Source of the DNA: Natronospirillum operosum
Lineage (GTDB): Bacteria; Pseudomonadota; Gammaproteobacteria; Pseudomonadales; Natronospirillaceae
DNA: 64,000 bases
Direction: 5' to 3'
NCBI RefSeq assembly: GCF_004768465.1
Contig: NZ_SRMF01000004.1
Span: 227,415 to 291,414, forward strand
Shown here: in pieces, positions 7,500 to 14,974 of the stretch
How the letters are laid out: every line of letters begins with the position of its first letter
Position numbering within the stretch: position 1 is the stretch's first letter
Made by a program: the position numbers and the translations under genes
The notes under the pieces: generated by a model
What the model was told of the DNA's origin: nothing
What the model saw: only the letters and a program-made list of their open reading frames with translations
Databases searched by the model: none

Positions 7500-7895
7500 A
7501 TGCGACTCTATCTGATCAGTGGCTGGTTGCTCGTCGCCATCGGCGTACTGCACAACAGCATCGGGCTGGTGATGGGCTGGCCGATACTGACGGCCATCGT
7601 GGCCGAGGGTGGCTGGAATACCATTGAAGCCGGCGGGCAGATGCATTTTGACCGCAGTGCCATTCTCTGGTTCTTGTTGACCGGTTGTTTCTGGATGCTG
7701 CTGGGCTATCTGATGCAAAGCTGGATTCGGGTGGTGCAGGCACCGCTGCCGAAAGTCATTGGCTGGGGGCTGCTGGCCGCTGGTGTGGTGGTGGCCTTCC
7801 TGTTGCCCGCCTCCGGGGCCTGGCTGTTCATTCCGCTCGGCCTGCTGGTGTTGCTGGGTGCGCCCAAACAGACGGGCTTTGCGAGCCCGGCATGA
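7500..7895 (+). CDS. DUF6463-like membrane protein
   Basis: A 131-residue membrane protein with four predicted hydrophobic segments. It begins MRLYLISGWLLVAIGVLHNSIGLVMGW and contains HFDRSAILWFLLTGCFWMLLGYL, a pattern I associate with DUF6463. The ATG has GGGAAC just upstream. Its stop overlaps the TetR start as ATGA, so the two are translationally coupled. Function unknown; regulation by its TetR partner through the palindrome at 7437-7457 is likely. Confidence 0.78.
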   Translation: MRLYLISGWLLVAIGVLHNSIGLVMGWPILTAIVAEGGWNTIEAGGQMHFDRSAILWFLLTGCFWMLLGYLMQSWIRVVQAPLPKVIGWGLLAAGVVVAFLLPASGAWLFIPLGLLVLLGAPKQTGFASPA

Positions 7896-8428
7896 AGGTA
7901 TCGCGCGAGCAGTGGCTGGCCGAGGGGTTCAGGCTCCTCGGTCAGCATGGGCCGGAGGTGCTGAAGATCGATCGTCTGTGCCAGCACCTGCAGGTGTCCA
8001 AGGGCTCGTTCTACCACCACTTCCGGGGTCGCGAAGCCTATGTCGAGGCGCTGCTGGCGTATTGGCAGGCGCGCGGTACCGAGGCCGTGATCGAGGCCCT
8101 GGGGTCACTCTCGACACCGGCTCAGCGCAGTCGGGAACTCAATGAACATCTGGCTCAGGCGGATCTCTGCCCCGAGATCGAACTGCGGGCCTGGGGGCAC
8201 CAGAACCCGCAGGTGGCCGCAGTCGTGGCGCAGGTGGACCGGCGACGCATGGACTATGTGGCCGACCTGATCAGCGCCCGTACCGGCAACGCCGGGCGGG
8301 CCCGGATCATGGCTCGTATTGCCTATGCCCAGTTTGTCGGCAGTCAGTATCTGCAGCACAGCATCAGCCAGGAAGACTGGGCGCAGATGGATTGGCTGCT
8401 GCAGGATATGGCAGAGCAATACCTTTGA
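7892..8428 (+). CDS. TetR-family regulator
   Basis: A 178-residue TetR protein. The helix-turn-helix is clear: EVLKIDRLCQHLQVSKGSFYHHFRGREAYVEALL. The C-terminal ligand domain (residues 60-178) is not diagnostic. It is the second gene of a two-gene operon with the DUF6463 protein, start and stop overlapping by four bases, and it probably represses its own operon through the 21-base palindrome upstream. The ATG start is fixed by the coupling and by family length. Confidence 0.9.
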   Translation: MKVSREQWLAEGFRLLGQHGPEVLKIDRLCQHLQVSKGSFYHHFRGREAYVEALLAYWQARGTEAVIEALGSLSTPAQRSRELNEHLAQADLCPEIELRAWGHQNPQVAAVVAQVDRRRMDYVADLISARTGNAGRARIMARIAYAQFVGSQYLQHSISQEDWAQMDWLLQDMAEQYL

Positions 8429-8430
8429 GA

Positions 8431-8444
8431 TTGACGCAGGTCAA
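8431..8444 (+). promoter_or_regulatory. FNR/Anr-type box of the DUF6455 gene
   Basis: TTGAC-GCAG-GTCAA is a perfect dyad with the exact 5-4-5 geometry of FNR/Anr/Dnr sites (consensus TTGAT-N4-ATCAA). A -10-like GATACT is at 8466-8471, 31 bases centre to centre, the distance expected of a class II activated promoter. It begins three bases after the TetR stop codon. Confidence 0.65.
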
Positions 8445-8502
8445 TACGGCACGGATTTGAAAGGAGATACTGACACTACCATTCCCGCAGGAGGAAAGTG
8501 TC

Positions 8503-8946
8503 ATGTCTGCGACCAAAATAAGATCCGAGAACCGGGCCGAACCGGGCTGGCTGGAGCGCTTCGGCGAATACTGCTACAAGGCATCCATGCCTCGGGTGGT
8601 GCAGTATTTCCGCAATGAAGCGACATTTGAATACGAGTCCATGATCAACGATCTCGACCGAGATCTGGCGCCGGAAATGGAAGACGTCATCGCGGCCCAG
8701 TTGCCGGTCGATCAGGGCTATCTGCTGCATGCCGATCGGGTACTGCTGCCCGCCATGGCGGAGCGGCTGAACGCTGATCTGTCTGTGGCCGGTCAGGCCA
8801 CACATCGTCAGTTGAGTGGTACCTGTCAGGGCTGCACCCAGGTGGGCCGCTGCTGGCTGGCGCTGCGACGCGGCACCCGAGCAGCCGAGCTGGAACGTTT
8901 CTGTCCCAACTCACAGCAGTTGATCGCATTACAGCCAGCACAGTGA
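8503..8946 (+). CDS. DUF6455-like cysteine-containing protein
   Basis: A 147-residue protein. The C-terminal segment LSGTCQGCTQVGRCWLALRRGTRAAELERFCPNSQQL has four cysteines in a C-x2-C-x5-C-x15-C pattern matching what I know as DUF6455, a small family common near redox and denitrification genes. The N-terminal part (WLERFGEYCYKASMPRVVQYFR) is helical and unrecognised. A strong GGAGGAAA ribosome-binding site precedes the ATG. The FNR-type box at 8431-8444 suggests induction at low oxygen, and the cysteines could hold a metal or iron-sulfur centre. Function not known. Confidence 0.75.
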   Translation: MSATKIRSENRAEPGWLERFGEYCYKASMPRVVQYFRNEATFEYESMINDLDRDLAPEMEDVIAAQLPVDQGYLLHADRVLLPAMAERLNADLSVAGQATHRQLSGTCQGCTQVGRCWLALRRGTRAAELERFCPNSQQLIALQPAQ

Positions 8947-8967
8947 CAGCCCGCCAGCCAGGGTGAC

Positions 8968-9024
8968 GACTCCCGGATCTGGCGGCAGGATGCATCGCCC
9001 CGATTCCGCGGATATCCGGGAGTC
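8968..9024. terminator. Inverted repeat between convergent genes
   Basis: Perfect 11-base arms GACTCCCGGAT (8968-8978) and ATCCGGGAGTC (9014-9024) flank a 35-base loop in the gap between two convergent genes. It may act as a bidirectional terminator, although the loop is long and there is no clear T run. Confidence 0.4.
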
Positions 9025-9058
9025 TTCTCATGGCCTCTGCGAGTGGCTGTTACAGCGG

Positions 9059-10708
9059 TTAGGCTCCGGCTGCGGTTCGCTTCTGTTGCAGTGTCTCGGC
9101 AAAGCGCTGCAGTGCCGGTGATACCTCGCCGGAGGGCAGTACACATTCGATCAGCACAAACTGCCCGCGCGTGCTCAGCGCCTCGCGGATGGCGTAGCGG
9201 AAATGGCTGCGCGTGCGCACTCGAATACCCAGGCCGCCCAGGTCGTTGGCCAGCCGAGCATACTGCCAGTCGCCCAGATCACTGCACTGACTGGTCGGGG
9301 AAAACACCCGTATCATCTCCCAGCTCTGGTTGTTGAACAGAACCACTATGGGGTCGAGCCCCAGGCGGCGGCAGTTGCCCAGTTCCCAGCCAGTCATCTG
9401 GAAGGCGCCATCGCCGACCAGAATCAGTGGTCGCTGGCCGGTAGCCAGTTGGATACCCAGGCCGGCCGGCACACCGAACCCCATGGAGGCATAGTAGCCG
9501 GGCGCGACCAGCGGGGTATTGAGTACATCCAGCGTTGAAAACAGGCAGTCGCCGATATCGCTTGCCACCGGCATGGGCTCCCCGGCCTGAGCCAGCAGGT
9601 CGGCAATGCCCACCCCCATGTCGGCTGCGCTCAGTGTCTGGCTGTCGTCCAGCAGTGACAATCCGACTTGCACGCTCGGATGTGCTGTTCTGTTTTTTTT
9701 GGTCGGTCTTTGCGAGCTGGCAGGCAGCAGTTCCAGTAACTGGGCGACCAGGGCGGACAACGGGATGTCGTGATAGCTGTGGTAACCGATATGAACAGCA
9801 CGATGGCTGGCCAGCATGGCCTTGCGTACATCAAAACGCTGGCTGCTGGGGCCGAAGTTGCTGTCCGACAGAATGACGCCCAGCAACAGCAGGCCGTCCG
9901 AAGTCTCCACCAGTCGGCTCAGTGTTGGATCACCGGCCTCGCCCAGATAGGTGCCGCTGACCTGAACCTCTGTCTCAGCCAGCAGCCCGCGCCCCATCAG
10001 GGTTGTCACCACGGGTATATTGAGGCGACGGGCCAGTTCGGCGACTTCGCTCTCCAACTGGTAACGACGGATTTCGACATCGACCACCAGCATGGGCTGG
10101 CGAGCCTGATGCAGGCGGGACAGAATTTCCCGCGCACAGGCATCCACGGCTGCTGGCTCAAAGGGCAGGGGTGGCAGACTGGGTACCGCGTCTATTTCCA
10201 GGTTGGCGAGATCGCGCGGCAGTTCCAGCAACACAGGCTGTGACCAGGTGATGCAGGAGCGAATCAGCCGCGCGATTATCGCCGGCGCCGTGGCTGCATC
10301 CGTGATGCGGCCCTGATCACAGGTGATTTCACGGAATATCTGGTACTGCGAGTCCAGCGTGCGGGCCTGGTGGTGCAACAGAAAACCGCTGCCGCGCTCG
10401 GCATCCGAGGGACAGCCAGCAATGACAAATACTGGTGACCGCTCGGCATAGGCCCCGGCAATGGCGTTGACAGCATTCAGGGCTCCGGCGCCATAGGTCA
10501 CAGCCACCACAGAGGGGCGGCAACGCATGCGGGCGGCGGCGTCAGCGGCAAAACCGATGGCGGGCTCATGACTGAGGGTGACCAGCGGCAGTATCCCGCT
10601 CTGCTCCAACTGGCTGAAAAACGGCAGAATAAAATCACCAGGTATGCCGAAAACCTCACCGGCACCCTGATCTTTCAGGGCGCGGATCAGTGTCTGTGAC
10701 AAGTTCAT
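9059..10708 (-). CDS. ipdC: Thiamine-diphosphate-dependent indolepyruvate/phenylpyruvate decarboxylase
   Basis: A 549-residue ThDP enzyme that decarboxylates aromatic 2-oxo acids to aldehydes (indole-3-pyruvate to indoleacetaldehyde, or phenylpyruvate to phenylacetaldehyde). The N-terminal domain has ALKDQGAGEVFGIPGDF and SHEPAIGFAADAAARM, with the catalytic glutamate at 48, then LLHHQARTLDSQ with the paired histidines near 114. The C-terminal cofactor motif is GDGAFQMTGWELGNCRRLGLDPIVVLFNN. These match the Azospirillum IpdC/PPDC type rather than pyruvate decarboxylase. Products could feed indole-3-acetic acid or phenylethanol formation. It starts 12 bases after ubiT on the same strand, so it is probably co-transcribed with an oxygen-responsive ubiquinone gene, which is unexpected. 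Confidence 0.88.
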   Translation of the reverse strand: MNLSQTLIRALKDQGAGEVFGIPGDFILPFFSQLEQSGILPLVTLSHEPAIGFAADAAARMRCRPSVVAVTYGAGALNAVNAIAGAYAERSPVFVIAGCPSDAERGSGFLLHHQARTLDSQYQIFREITCDQGRITDAATAPAIIARLIRSCITWSQPVLLELPRDLANLEIDAVPSLPPLPFEPAAVDACAREILSRLHQARQPMLVVDVEIRRYQLESEVAELARRLNIPVVTTLMGRGLLAETEVQVSGTYLGEAGDPTLSRLVETSDGLLLLGVILSDSNFGPSSQRFDVRKAMLASHRAVHIGYHSYHDIPLSALVAQLLELLPASSQRPTKKNRTAHPSVQVGLSLLDDSQTLSAADMGVGIADLLAQAGEPMPVASDIGDCLFSTLDVLNTPLVAPGYYASMGFGVPAGLGIQLATGQRPLILVGDGAFQMTGWELGNCRRLGLDPIVVLFNNQSWEMIRVFSPTSQCSDLGDWQYARLANDLGGLGIRVRTRSHFRYAIREALSTRGQFVLIECVLPSGEVSPALQRFAETLQQKRTAAGA

Positions 10709-10720
10709 TGTGAATGCCTC

Positions 10721-11287
10721 TTAAGGTCGGCCGGGGCCAATGTCCTTGGCCTGGCTGACCGTTCCGTGGCCGCTGCCTTCGGCAGCAGGGGTCAACCCGG
10801 TCAGGGCTCGATACAGGGCAGCCAGAATGCGATATACCGGTTCCGGCAGCACTTCCGTGGCTTCCAGACCATGCATGAAGTTCTTGATCTCCAGACCCAG
10901 TTCGGTATTCCCCGACACCATCAGACGGCGGTTGAAGAACAGGGTATCCGGATCCTCCCACTGCAGGGTCAGCACCAGAAAACTCTCCAGCGGACCGCGA
11001 AAGGCCACGTCCGGTTCCTGCGGAGTACGCGTGACGACCAGCCGTTGATGCTGGCCCAGGGTCAGATAGAAGGTCATGGGGATATCGGTCAACGTGATTT
11101 CCCAGTGCTGACCCTGCAGAAACGCCAGTTCACCGTTTTGCAGTTGGGGCCGCAGGAGGCGGTTGGCGCTGTCGGCCAGCAGGCGGGTAAACAGCGGTAC
11201 CGGCATGTGGCGCAGGCTCTGGCGCAGAATGCGATGGGTACAGCGGGCGACAGGTGAAGCGGCAATGGCGGCATCCGGAGTCGACAT
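10721..11287 (-). CDS. ubiT: Ubiquinone biosynthesis accessory factor UbiT (SCP2 domain)
   Basis: UbiT, formerly YhbT, is an SCP2-type lipid-binding protein needed for oxygen-independent ubiquinone synthesis together with UbiU and UbiV. The SCP2 domain spans about residues 35-150 (RLLRPQLQNGELAFLQGQHWEITLTDIP, DVAFRGPLESFLVLTLQWEDPDTLFFNRRLMVSGNTELGLEIKNFM). The start chosen (MSTPDAAIA) gives 188 residues; an upstream in-frame ATG at 11323 would lie before the predicted transcription start of the FNR-type promoter. It is divergent from ubiUV, which fixes the identification, and co-directional with ipdC. Confidence 0.9.
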   Translation of the reverse strand: MSTPDAAIAASPVARCTHRILRQSLRHMPVPLFTRLLADSANRLLRPQLQNGELAFLQGQHWEITLTDIPMTFYLTLGQHQRLVVTRTPQEPDVAFRGPLESFLVLTLQWEDPDTLFFNRRLMVSGNTELGLEIKNFMHGLEATEVLPEPVYRILAALYRALTGLTPAAEGSGHGTVSQAKDIGPGRP

Positions 11288-11321
11288 CGGAAACAGTCCC
11301 ATTAAGATGAGTGTAATCTGC

Positions 11322-11391
11322 ATTTTATGGTGACTGAATCGACTTCATCTTGCGCCAGATCAATTTCCGGGCATCCGGGAGCTGAAATAAT
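11322..11391. promoter_or_regulatory. Bidirectional FNR/Anr-type promoter region of ubiT and ubiUV
   Basis: An FNR/Anr-like box TTGCG-CCAG-ATCAA is at 11350-11363 (centre 11356.5). On the plus strand, AATAAT at 11386-11391 matches the -10 consensus at five of six bases and is centred 32 bases away. On the minus strand, TAAAAT (11327-11322), also five of six, is centred exactly 32 bases the other way. Both distances are those of class II FNR-activated promoters, so one box can serve both genes. The left half site is weak (TTGCG for TTGAT). Confidence 0.65.
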
Positions 11392-11428
11392 GCCGCCATC
11401 AAGCATGACGTCGCAGAGGCGGGAAGTT

Positions 11429-12433
11429 ATGGAGTTACTCTGTCCGGCGGGCAATCTGCCCGCCCTGAAGGCAGCCTTGAATGCGGGCGCCGATGCGGTC
11501 TATGTCGGCCTGAAAGGCGGCACCAATGCGCGTTTCTTTGCCGGCCTGAATCTCACCGAAAGTGATCTGGCACAGGCGGCAACACTGGCTCATCGGGCCG
11601 GTCGGCGTCTGCATGTGGCGTTGAATACGTTCTGCCACCCGGGGCAGGAGCACCGCTGGTTCAGTGCCGTGGACATGGCCGCGCGGGCCGGGGCCGATGT
11701 GCTGATCATTGCCGATCTGGCACTGCTGGACTATGCCGCCCGTGCCTGGCCCGGCGTGGAGCGTCATCTGTCGGTGCAGGCCTCGGCCACCAGCTTTGTC
11801 GCTGCTGATTTCTACCAGCGTCATTTCGGGGTCTCGCGGGTGGTTCTGCCGCGTGTGCTGTCCATGGCCCAGGTGTCGCAACTGGCGCGCCACCTGAGGG
11901 ACCAGGAACTGGAGCTGGAGGTGTTTGCCTTCGGCAGCCTCTGCATCATGGCCGAAGGGCGATGCTACCTGAGTTCCTACCTGACCGGTGAGTCACCCAA
12001 CACGGTCGGGGCCTGTTCTCCGGCGGCCCATGTGCGCTGGCAGGAAGACAACGGTGCCCTGGAATCCAGGCTCAACGGTGTGCTGATCGACCGCTTCGAG
12101 CCCGGCGAGCGGGCCGGCTACCCGACCCTGTGCAAGGGTCGGTTTGATGTGTCGGGGCAGCGCTATCACGTATTGGAGGAACCCACCAGCCTGAATACGC
12201 TGGCGCTGCTGCCGAAACTGCACCGGGAGGGTATCTCTGCGGTCAAGATCGAGGGCCGCCAGCGCAGCCCGGCCTATGTGGAGGCCGTTACCCGCGTCTG
12301 GCGCCAGGCGCTCGACAGTCTGCACACGGACCCGGAAGCCTATGCTGTCGAACCTGCCTGGGACCGTGTGCTGGCTGGTCTCTCCGAAGGCCACCAGACC
12401 ACTCTGGGTGCCTACCACCGCAAATGGAGCTGA
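11429..12433 (+). CDS. ubiU: Anaerobic ubiquinone hydroxylation protein UbiU
   Basis: UbiU, a U32-family iron-sulfur protein that works with UbiV in oxygen-independent hydroxylation of the ubiquinone ring. It begins MELLCPAGNLPALKAALNAGADAVYVGLKG; a GGGAAG site precedes this ATG. The four cluster cysteines correspond to C172, C179, C196 and C235 (SLCIMAEGRC, GACS, TLCKGR), a constant three-residue offset from those known in E. coli. The length, 334 residues, matches the family. Upstream in-frame starts would lie at or before the FNR-type promoter and are unlikely. It is followed directly by ubiV. Confidence 0.95.
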   Translation: MELLCPAGNLPALKAALNAGADAVYVGLKGGTNARFFAGLNLTESDLAQAATLAHRAGRRLHVALNTFCHPGQEHRWFSAVDMAARAGADVLIIADLALLDYAARAWPGVERHLSVQASATSFVAADFYQRHFGVSRVVLPRVLSMAQVSQLARHLRDQELELEVFAFGSLCIMAEGRCYLSSYLTGESPNTVGACSPAAHVRWQEDNGALESRLNGVLIDRFEPGERAGYPTLCKGRFDVSGQRYHVLEEPTSLNTLALLPKLHREGISAVKIEGRQRSPAYVEAVTRVWRQALDSLHTDPEAYAVEPAWDRVLAGLSEGHQTTLGAYHRKWS

Positions 12434-12441
12434 CACCCATC

Positions 12442-13344
12442 ATGCAGACGCCTACTTCAACGGATCAGCTGCGAACCGCACTGGGCCCCATCACCTATTT
12501 CTGGCCCCAGGCGCAGGTGCGACAGTTCTATCAGCAGGCCGCAGTCTGTTCGGCACCTGTGGTCTATCTGGGCGAAACGGTCTGCAGCAAGCGCCGTGAA
12601 CTGAGGCTGCAGGACTGGCTGGCCATCGGTCAGGACCTGCAGCAGGCAGGCAAGGAAGTGGTGCTGTCCACCCTGACCCTGCTGGAGGCCCCGGGCGAAG
12701 TGCGGGAGCTGGAGCAGATCTGCGCCAATGGTCAGTTTCTGGTCGAGGCCAATGACATCAGTGCGGTGCAGCTGCTGCACGAACGGGGCCTGCCCTTTGT
12801 GGTCGGCCCGGCAGTGAATGTCTACAACGCCACCACGCTGGCCTGGCTGGTCGAGCGCGGCCTGCGGCGCTGGGTGATGCCGGTGGAGCTGTCACGCGAC
12901 TGGCTGCTGCGCGTGCTGACCGACCCGGTGATCACGCCGTTGCGTGATCGCTTCGAGGTAGAGGTGTTCGCCTTTGGTCATCTGCCGCTGGCCTGGTCGG
13001 CGCGCTGTTTTACCGCCCGCTCGGAAGACCGGCCCAAGGATGACTGCCAGCTGTGCTGCAACAAGTACCCACAGGGCCGGCAGGTGCGCAGCCAGGATGG
13101 CCGCGAGGTGTTCACGCTCAATGGCATCCAGACCCAGTCCGGTCAGCGCTACAACCTGGTCGATGATATCGACAGCCTGCGCGGGCTGGTGGATGTCGTT
13201 CGGATCAGCCCGCAACCCGAGCAGACCTTCGACTGGCTGACCGCTTTCGAACAGGCCATCGGCGGTAACCCGGAGCGCCGGCAGCGCCCGGTGGGTGATG
13301 TGAACGGGTACTGGCATCAACTGGCGGGTATCACTCAGGTCTGA
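12442..13344 (+). CDS. ubiV: Anaerobic ubiquinone hydroxylation protein UbiV
   Basis: UbiV, the U32-family partner of UbiU. Cluster cysteines map to C48 (ETVCSKRREL), C189 (ARCFTA), C202 and C206 (DCQLCCNKYP), each nine residues beyond the E. coli positions. The ATG chosen (MQTPTSTDQL) has GGAG eleven bases upstream; another in-frame ATG at 12424 overlaps the end of ubiU and would add six residues. The UbiUV complex uses prephenate as the hydroxyl source in the best-studied case. The gene ends 15 bases from the convergent four-cysteine gene. Confidence 0.94.
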   Translation: MQTPTSTDQLRTALGPITYFWPQAQVRQFYQQAAVCSAPVVYLGETVCSKRRELRLQDWLAIGQDLQQAGKEVVLSTLTLLEAPGEVRELEQICANGQFLVEANDISAVQLLHERGLPFVVGPAVNVYNATTLAWLVERGLRRWVMPVELSRDWLLRVLTDPVITPLRDRFEVEVFAFGHLPLAWSARCFTARSEDRPKDDCQLCCNKYPQGRQVRSQDGREVFTLNGIQTQSGQRYNLVDDIDSLRGLVDVVRISPQPEQTFDWLTAFEQAIGGNPERRQRPVGDVNGYWHQLAGITQV

Positions 13345-13358
13345 GCCGGGCAGGGCAT

Positions 13359-13637
13359 TCAGGCCCTGTTGCGCAACAGGGTACGTGCCTGCGCCTGCAG
13401 CGATTTCCAGGAGGTTTCCCACTGCCCCTCCCGGGGCCGTGTCCAGGCCAGTTGCTGCAGCACATTCTGCTGCCGCTGCTGACGAGCCCGCAGGGCCCGG
13501 TAAGCCTGCAGCAGGGTGTCATAATCGATGGCGGATACCACTTCGACTTCTCGATCCTCGCAGACACCCATGCAGGGCTGGGGTGCTTCCAGCCGGCCAC
13601 AGCCGATGCACTGGAGGGCAGGGATGCGTTCAGTCAT
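13359..13637 (-). CDS. Small four-cysteine protein of unknown function
   Basis: A 92-residue protein I do not recognise. The N terminus LQCIGCGRLEAPQPCMGVCEDR has four cysteines (C10, C13, C22, C26) that could bind zinc or an iron-sulfur cluster; the remainder is a charged, probably helical segment rich in Gln and Arg (LLQAYRALRARQQRQQNVLQQLAW). It lies 33 bases downstream of moeA and in the same direction as hemN-moeA, so it is likely the third gene of that oxygen-responsive operon. A role in anaerobic metal or cofactor metabolism is plausible from context alone. Confidence 0.75.
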   Translation of the reverse strand: MTERIPALQCIGCGRLEAPQPCMGVCEDREVEVVSAIDYDTLLQAYRALRARQQRQQNVLQQLAWTRPREGQWETSWKSLQAQARTLLRNRA

Positions 13638-13670
13638 GGCTACTCCTTTGTTCGGTTTGCAACTGGCGGC

Positions 13671-14942
13671 TTACAACGCCAGCCCGGTCAGGGTCTGCGG
13701 AAACGGCAGTACGGTGACCAGGTCACCTTCCGGAATGGACCCGGCGGCGCCCGGCAGAACCGCAAAGGCGTTGGCGGTCGCCAGCACAGAAAGCTGATGC
13801 GACCCCTGTGGTCCGCAGGGTGATACCAGCAAGTGGCCGTTGACACTGCGGTTCAGGCGCGCGCGCTGGTAGTCGGTACGGCCCGGTTTCTTGCGAAAAG
13901 GGGCGGTGGCCCGGGCACTGTACTGGGGCGGCTGGTGCCAGCCCTGGCCGGCCAGTTGGCGCAGGGCCGGCAGCATGAACAGATAGGCCGTGACCAGAGC
14001 CGATACCGGATTGCCGGGCAGGCCGAAGAACCAGGCCTGGTCCAGTTGGCCGAAAGCCAGCGGTTTGCCGGGTTTGATCGACAGCTTCCAGAACCCGATG
14101 TCGCCCAGCCGCTCCAGCACCTGGCGGGTATGGTCGGTATCGCCCACCGAGACGCCGCCGCTGGACAGAATCAGATCATGGCCGGCCGCAGCCTCGGTCA
14201 GCGTCTTGGCCAGTATGGCGGGGTCATCGGGCAGAATGCCGAAGTCGGTAATCTCCACCGGCAGGGTATGCAGCAGGCTGTGCAGCAGCGCGCGGTTGGT
14301 GTCGTAGATCTGACCGGCACCCAGGGGCTGGCCGGGTTCGCGCAGTTCATCGCCGGTGGACAGCAGGGCAATGCGGGGTCTGCGGTACACGGTAACAGTT
14401 GCCACGCCGGCCGCCGCCAGCAGCCCGATCTGGGCCGCACCAATGACTTCGCCCGGGGTCAGCAGTGCCTGCCCGGCCTGGACATCGTCACCGGCCGGTC
14501 GAATATTCTGCCCGGCCTCCGGATGATACTCGAGCAGGATGCGCTCGCCGTCCACGGCCACGTGTTCCTGCATCACCACAGCGTGGGTGCCGGCAGGCAC
14601 CGGCGCACCGGTCATGATGCGTACGGCCTCGCCCGCTTTCAGGGTGCCGCCCCAGGGGTGACCGGCCAGGGCGCGGCCGACCACATTCAGGCAGTCATGG
14701 GCGGTCACGTCCGGTCCTATGGCATAGCCGTCCATGGCCGAGTTGGCAAAGGGTGGTACCTGAGCCAGTGCGCGTACCGGTCTGGCCAAGGTGCGTCCGG
14801 TGGCTGCATGCAAGGCGCAGGGTTCGGTCTCGGTCAAGGCCCGAACGCGCCGCTGCAGCAGCGCCCAGGCCTGTTGCGGCGCCATCAGTGCCGGGCCGCT
14901 GCAGCATTCCGGTGCAACTTCGGGTGTGATTGTGGTGTTCAT
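13671..14942 (-). CDS. moeA: Molybdopterin molybdenumtransferase MoeA
   Basis: MoeA inserts molybdate into adenylylated molybdopterin, the last step of molybdenum cofactor synthesis for enzymes such as nitrate reductase. Domain I-II segments (VPPFANSAMDGYAIG, IMTGAPVPAGTHAVVMQEH) and the MoCF domain with TGDELREPGQPLGAGQIYDTN, SSGGVSVGDTDH and IKPGKPLAFG are all present. ATG 14942 has an AGGATT site six bases upstream; a GTG at 14978 overlapping the hemN stop as GTGA is the alternative and would add twelve residues. The close link to hemN suggests induction when oxygen falls. Confidence 0.94.
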   Translation of the reverse strand: MNTTITPEVAPECCSGPALMAPQQAWALLQRRVRALTETEPCALHAATGRTLARPVRALAQVPPFANSAMDGYAIGPDVTAHDCLNVVGRALAGHPWGGTLKAGEAVRIMTGAPVPAGTHAVVMQEHVAVDGERILLEYHPEAGQNIRPAGDDVQAGQALLTPGEVIGAAQIGLLAAAGVATVTVYRRPRIALLSTGDELREPGQPLGAGQIYDTNRALLHSLLHTLPVEITDFGILPDDPAILAKTLTEAAAGHDLILSSGGVSVGDTDHTRQVLERLGDIGFWKLSIKPGKPLAFGQLDQAWFFGLPGNPVSALVTAYLFMLPALRQLAGQGWHQPPQYSARATAPFRKKPGRTDYQRARLNRSVNGHLLVSPCGPQGSHQLSVLATANAFAVLPGAAGSIPEGDLVTVLPFPQTLTGLAL

Positions 14943-14974
14943 GGCGGTAATCCTGGGCTGCTTGCGGTGCCGTC

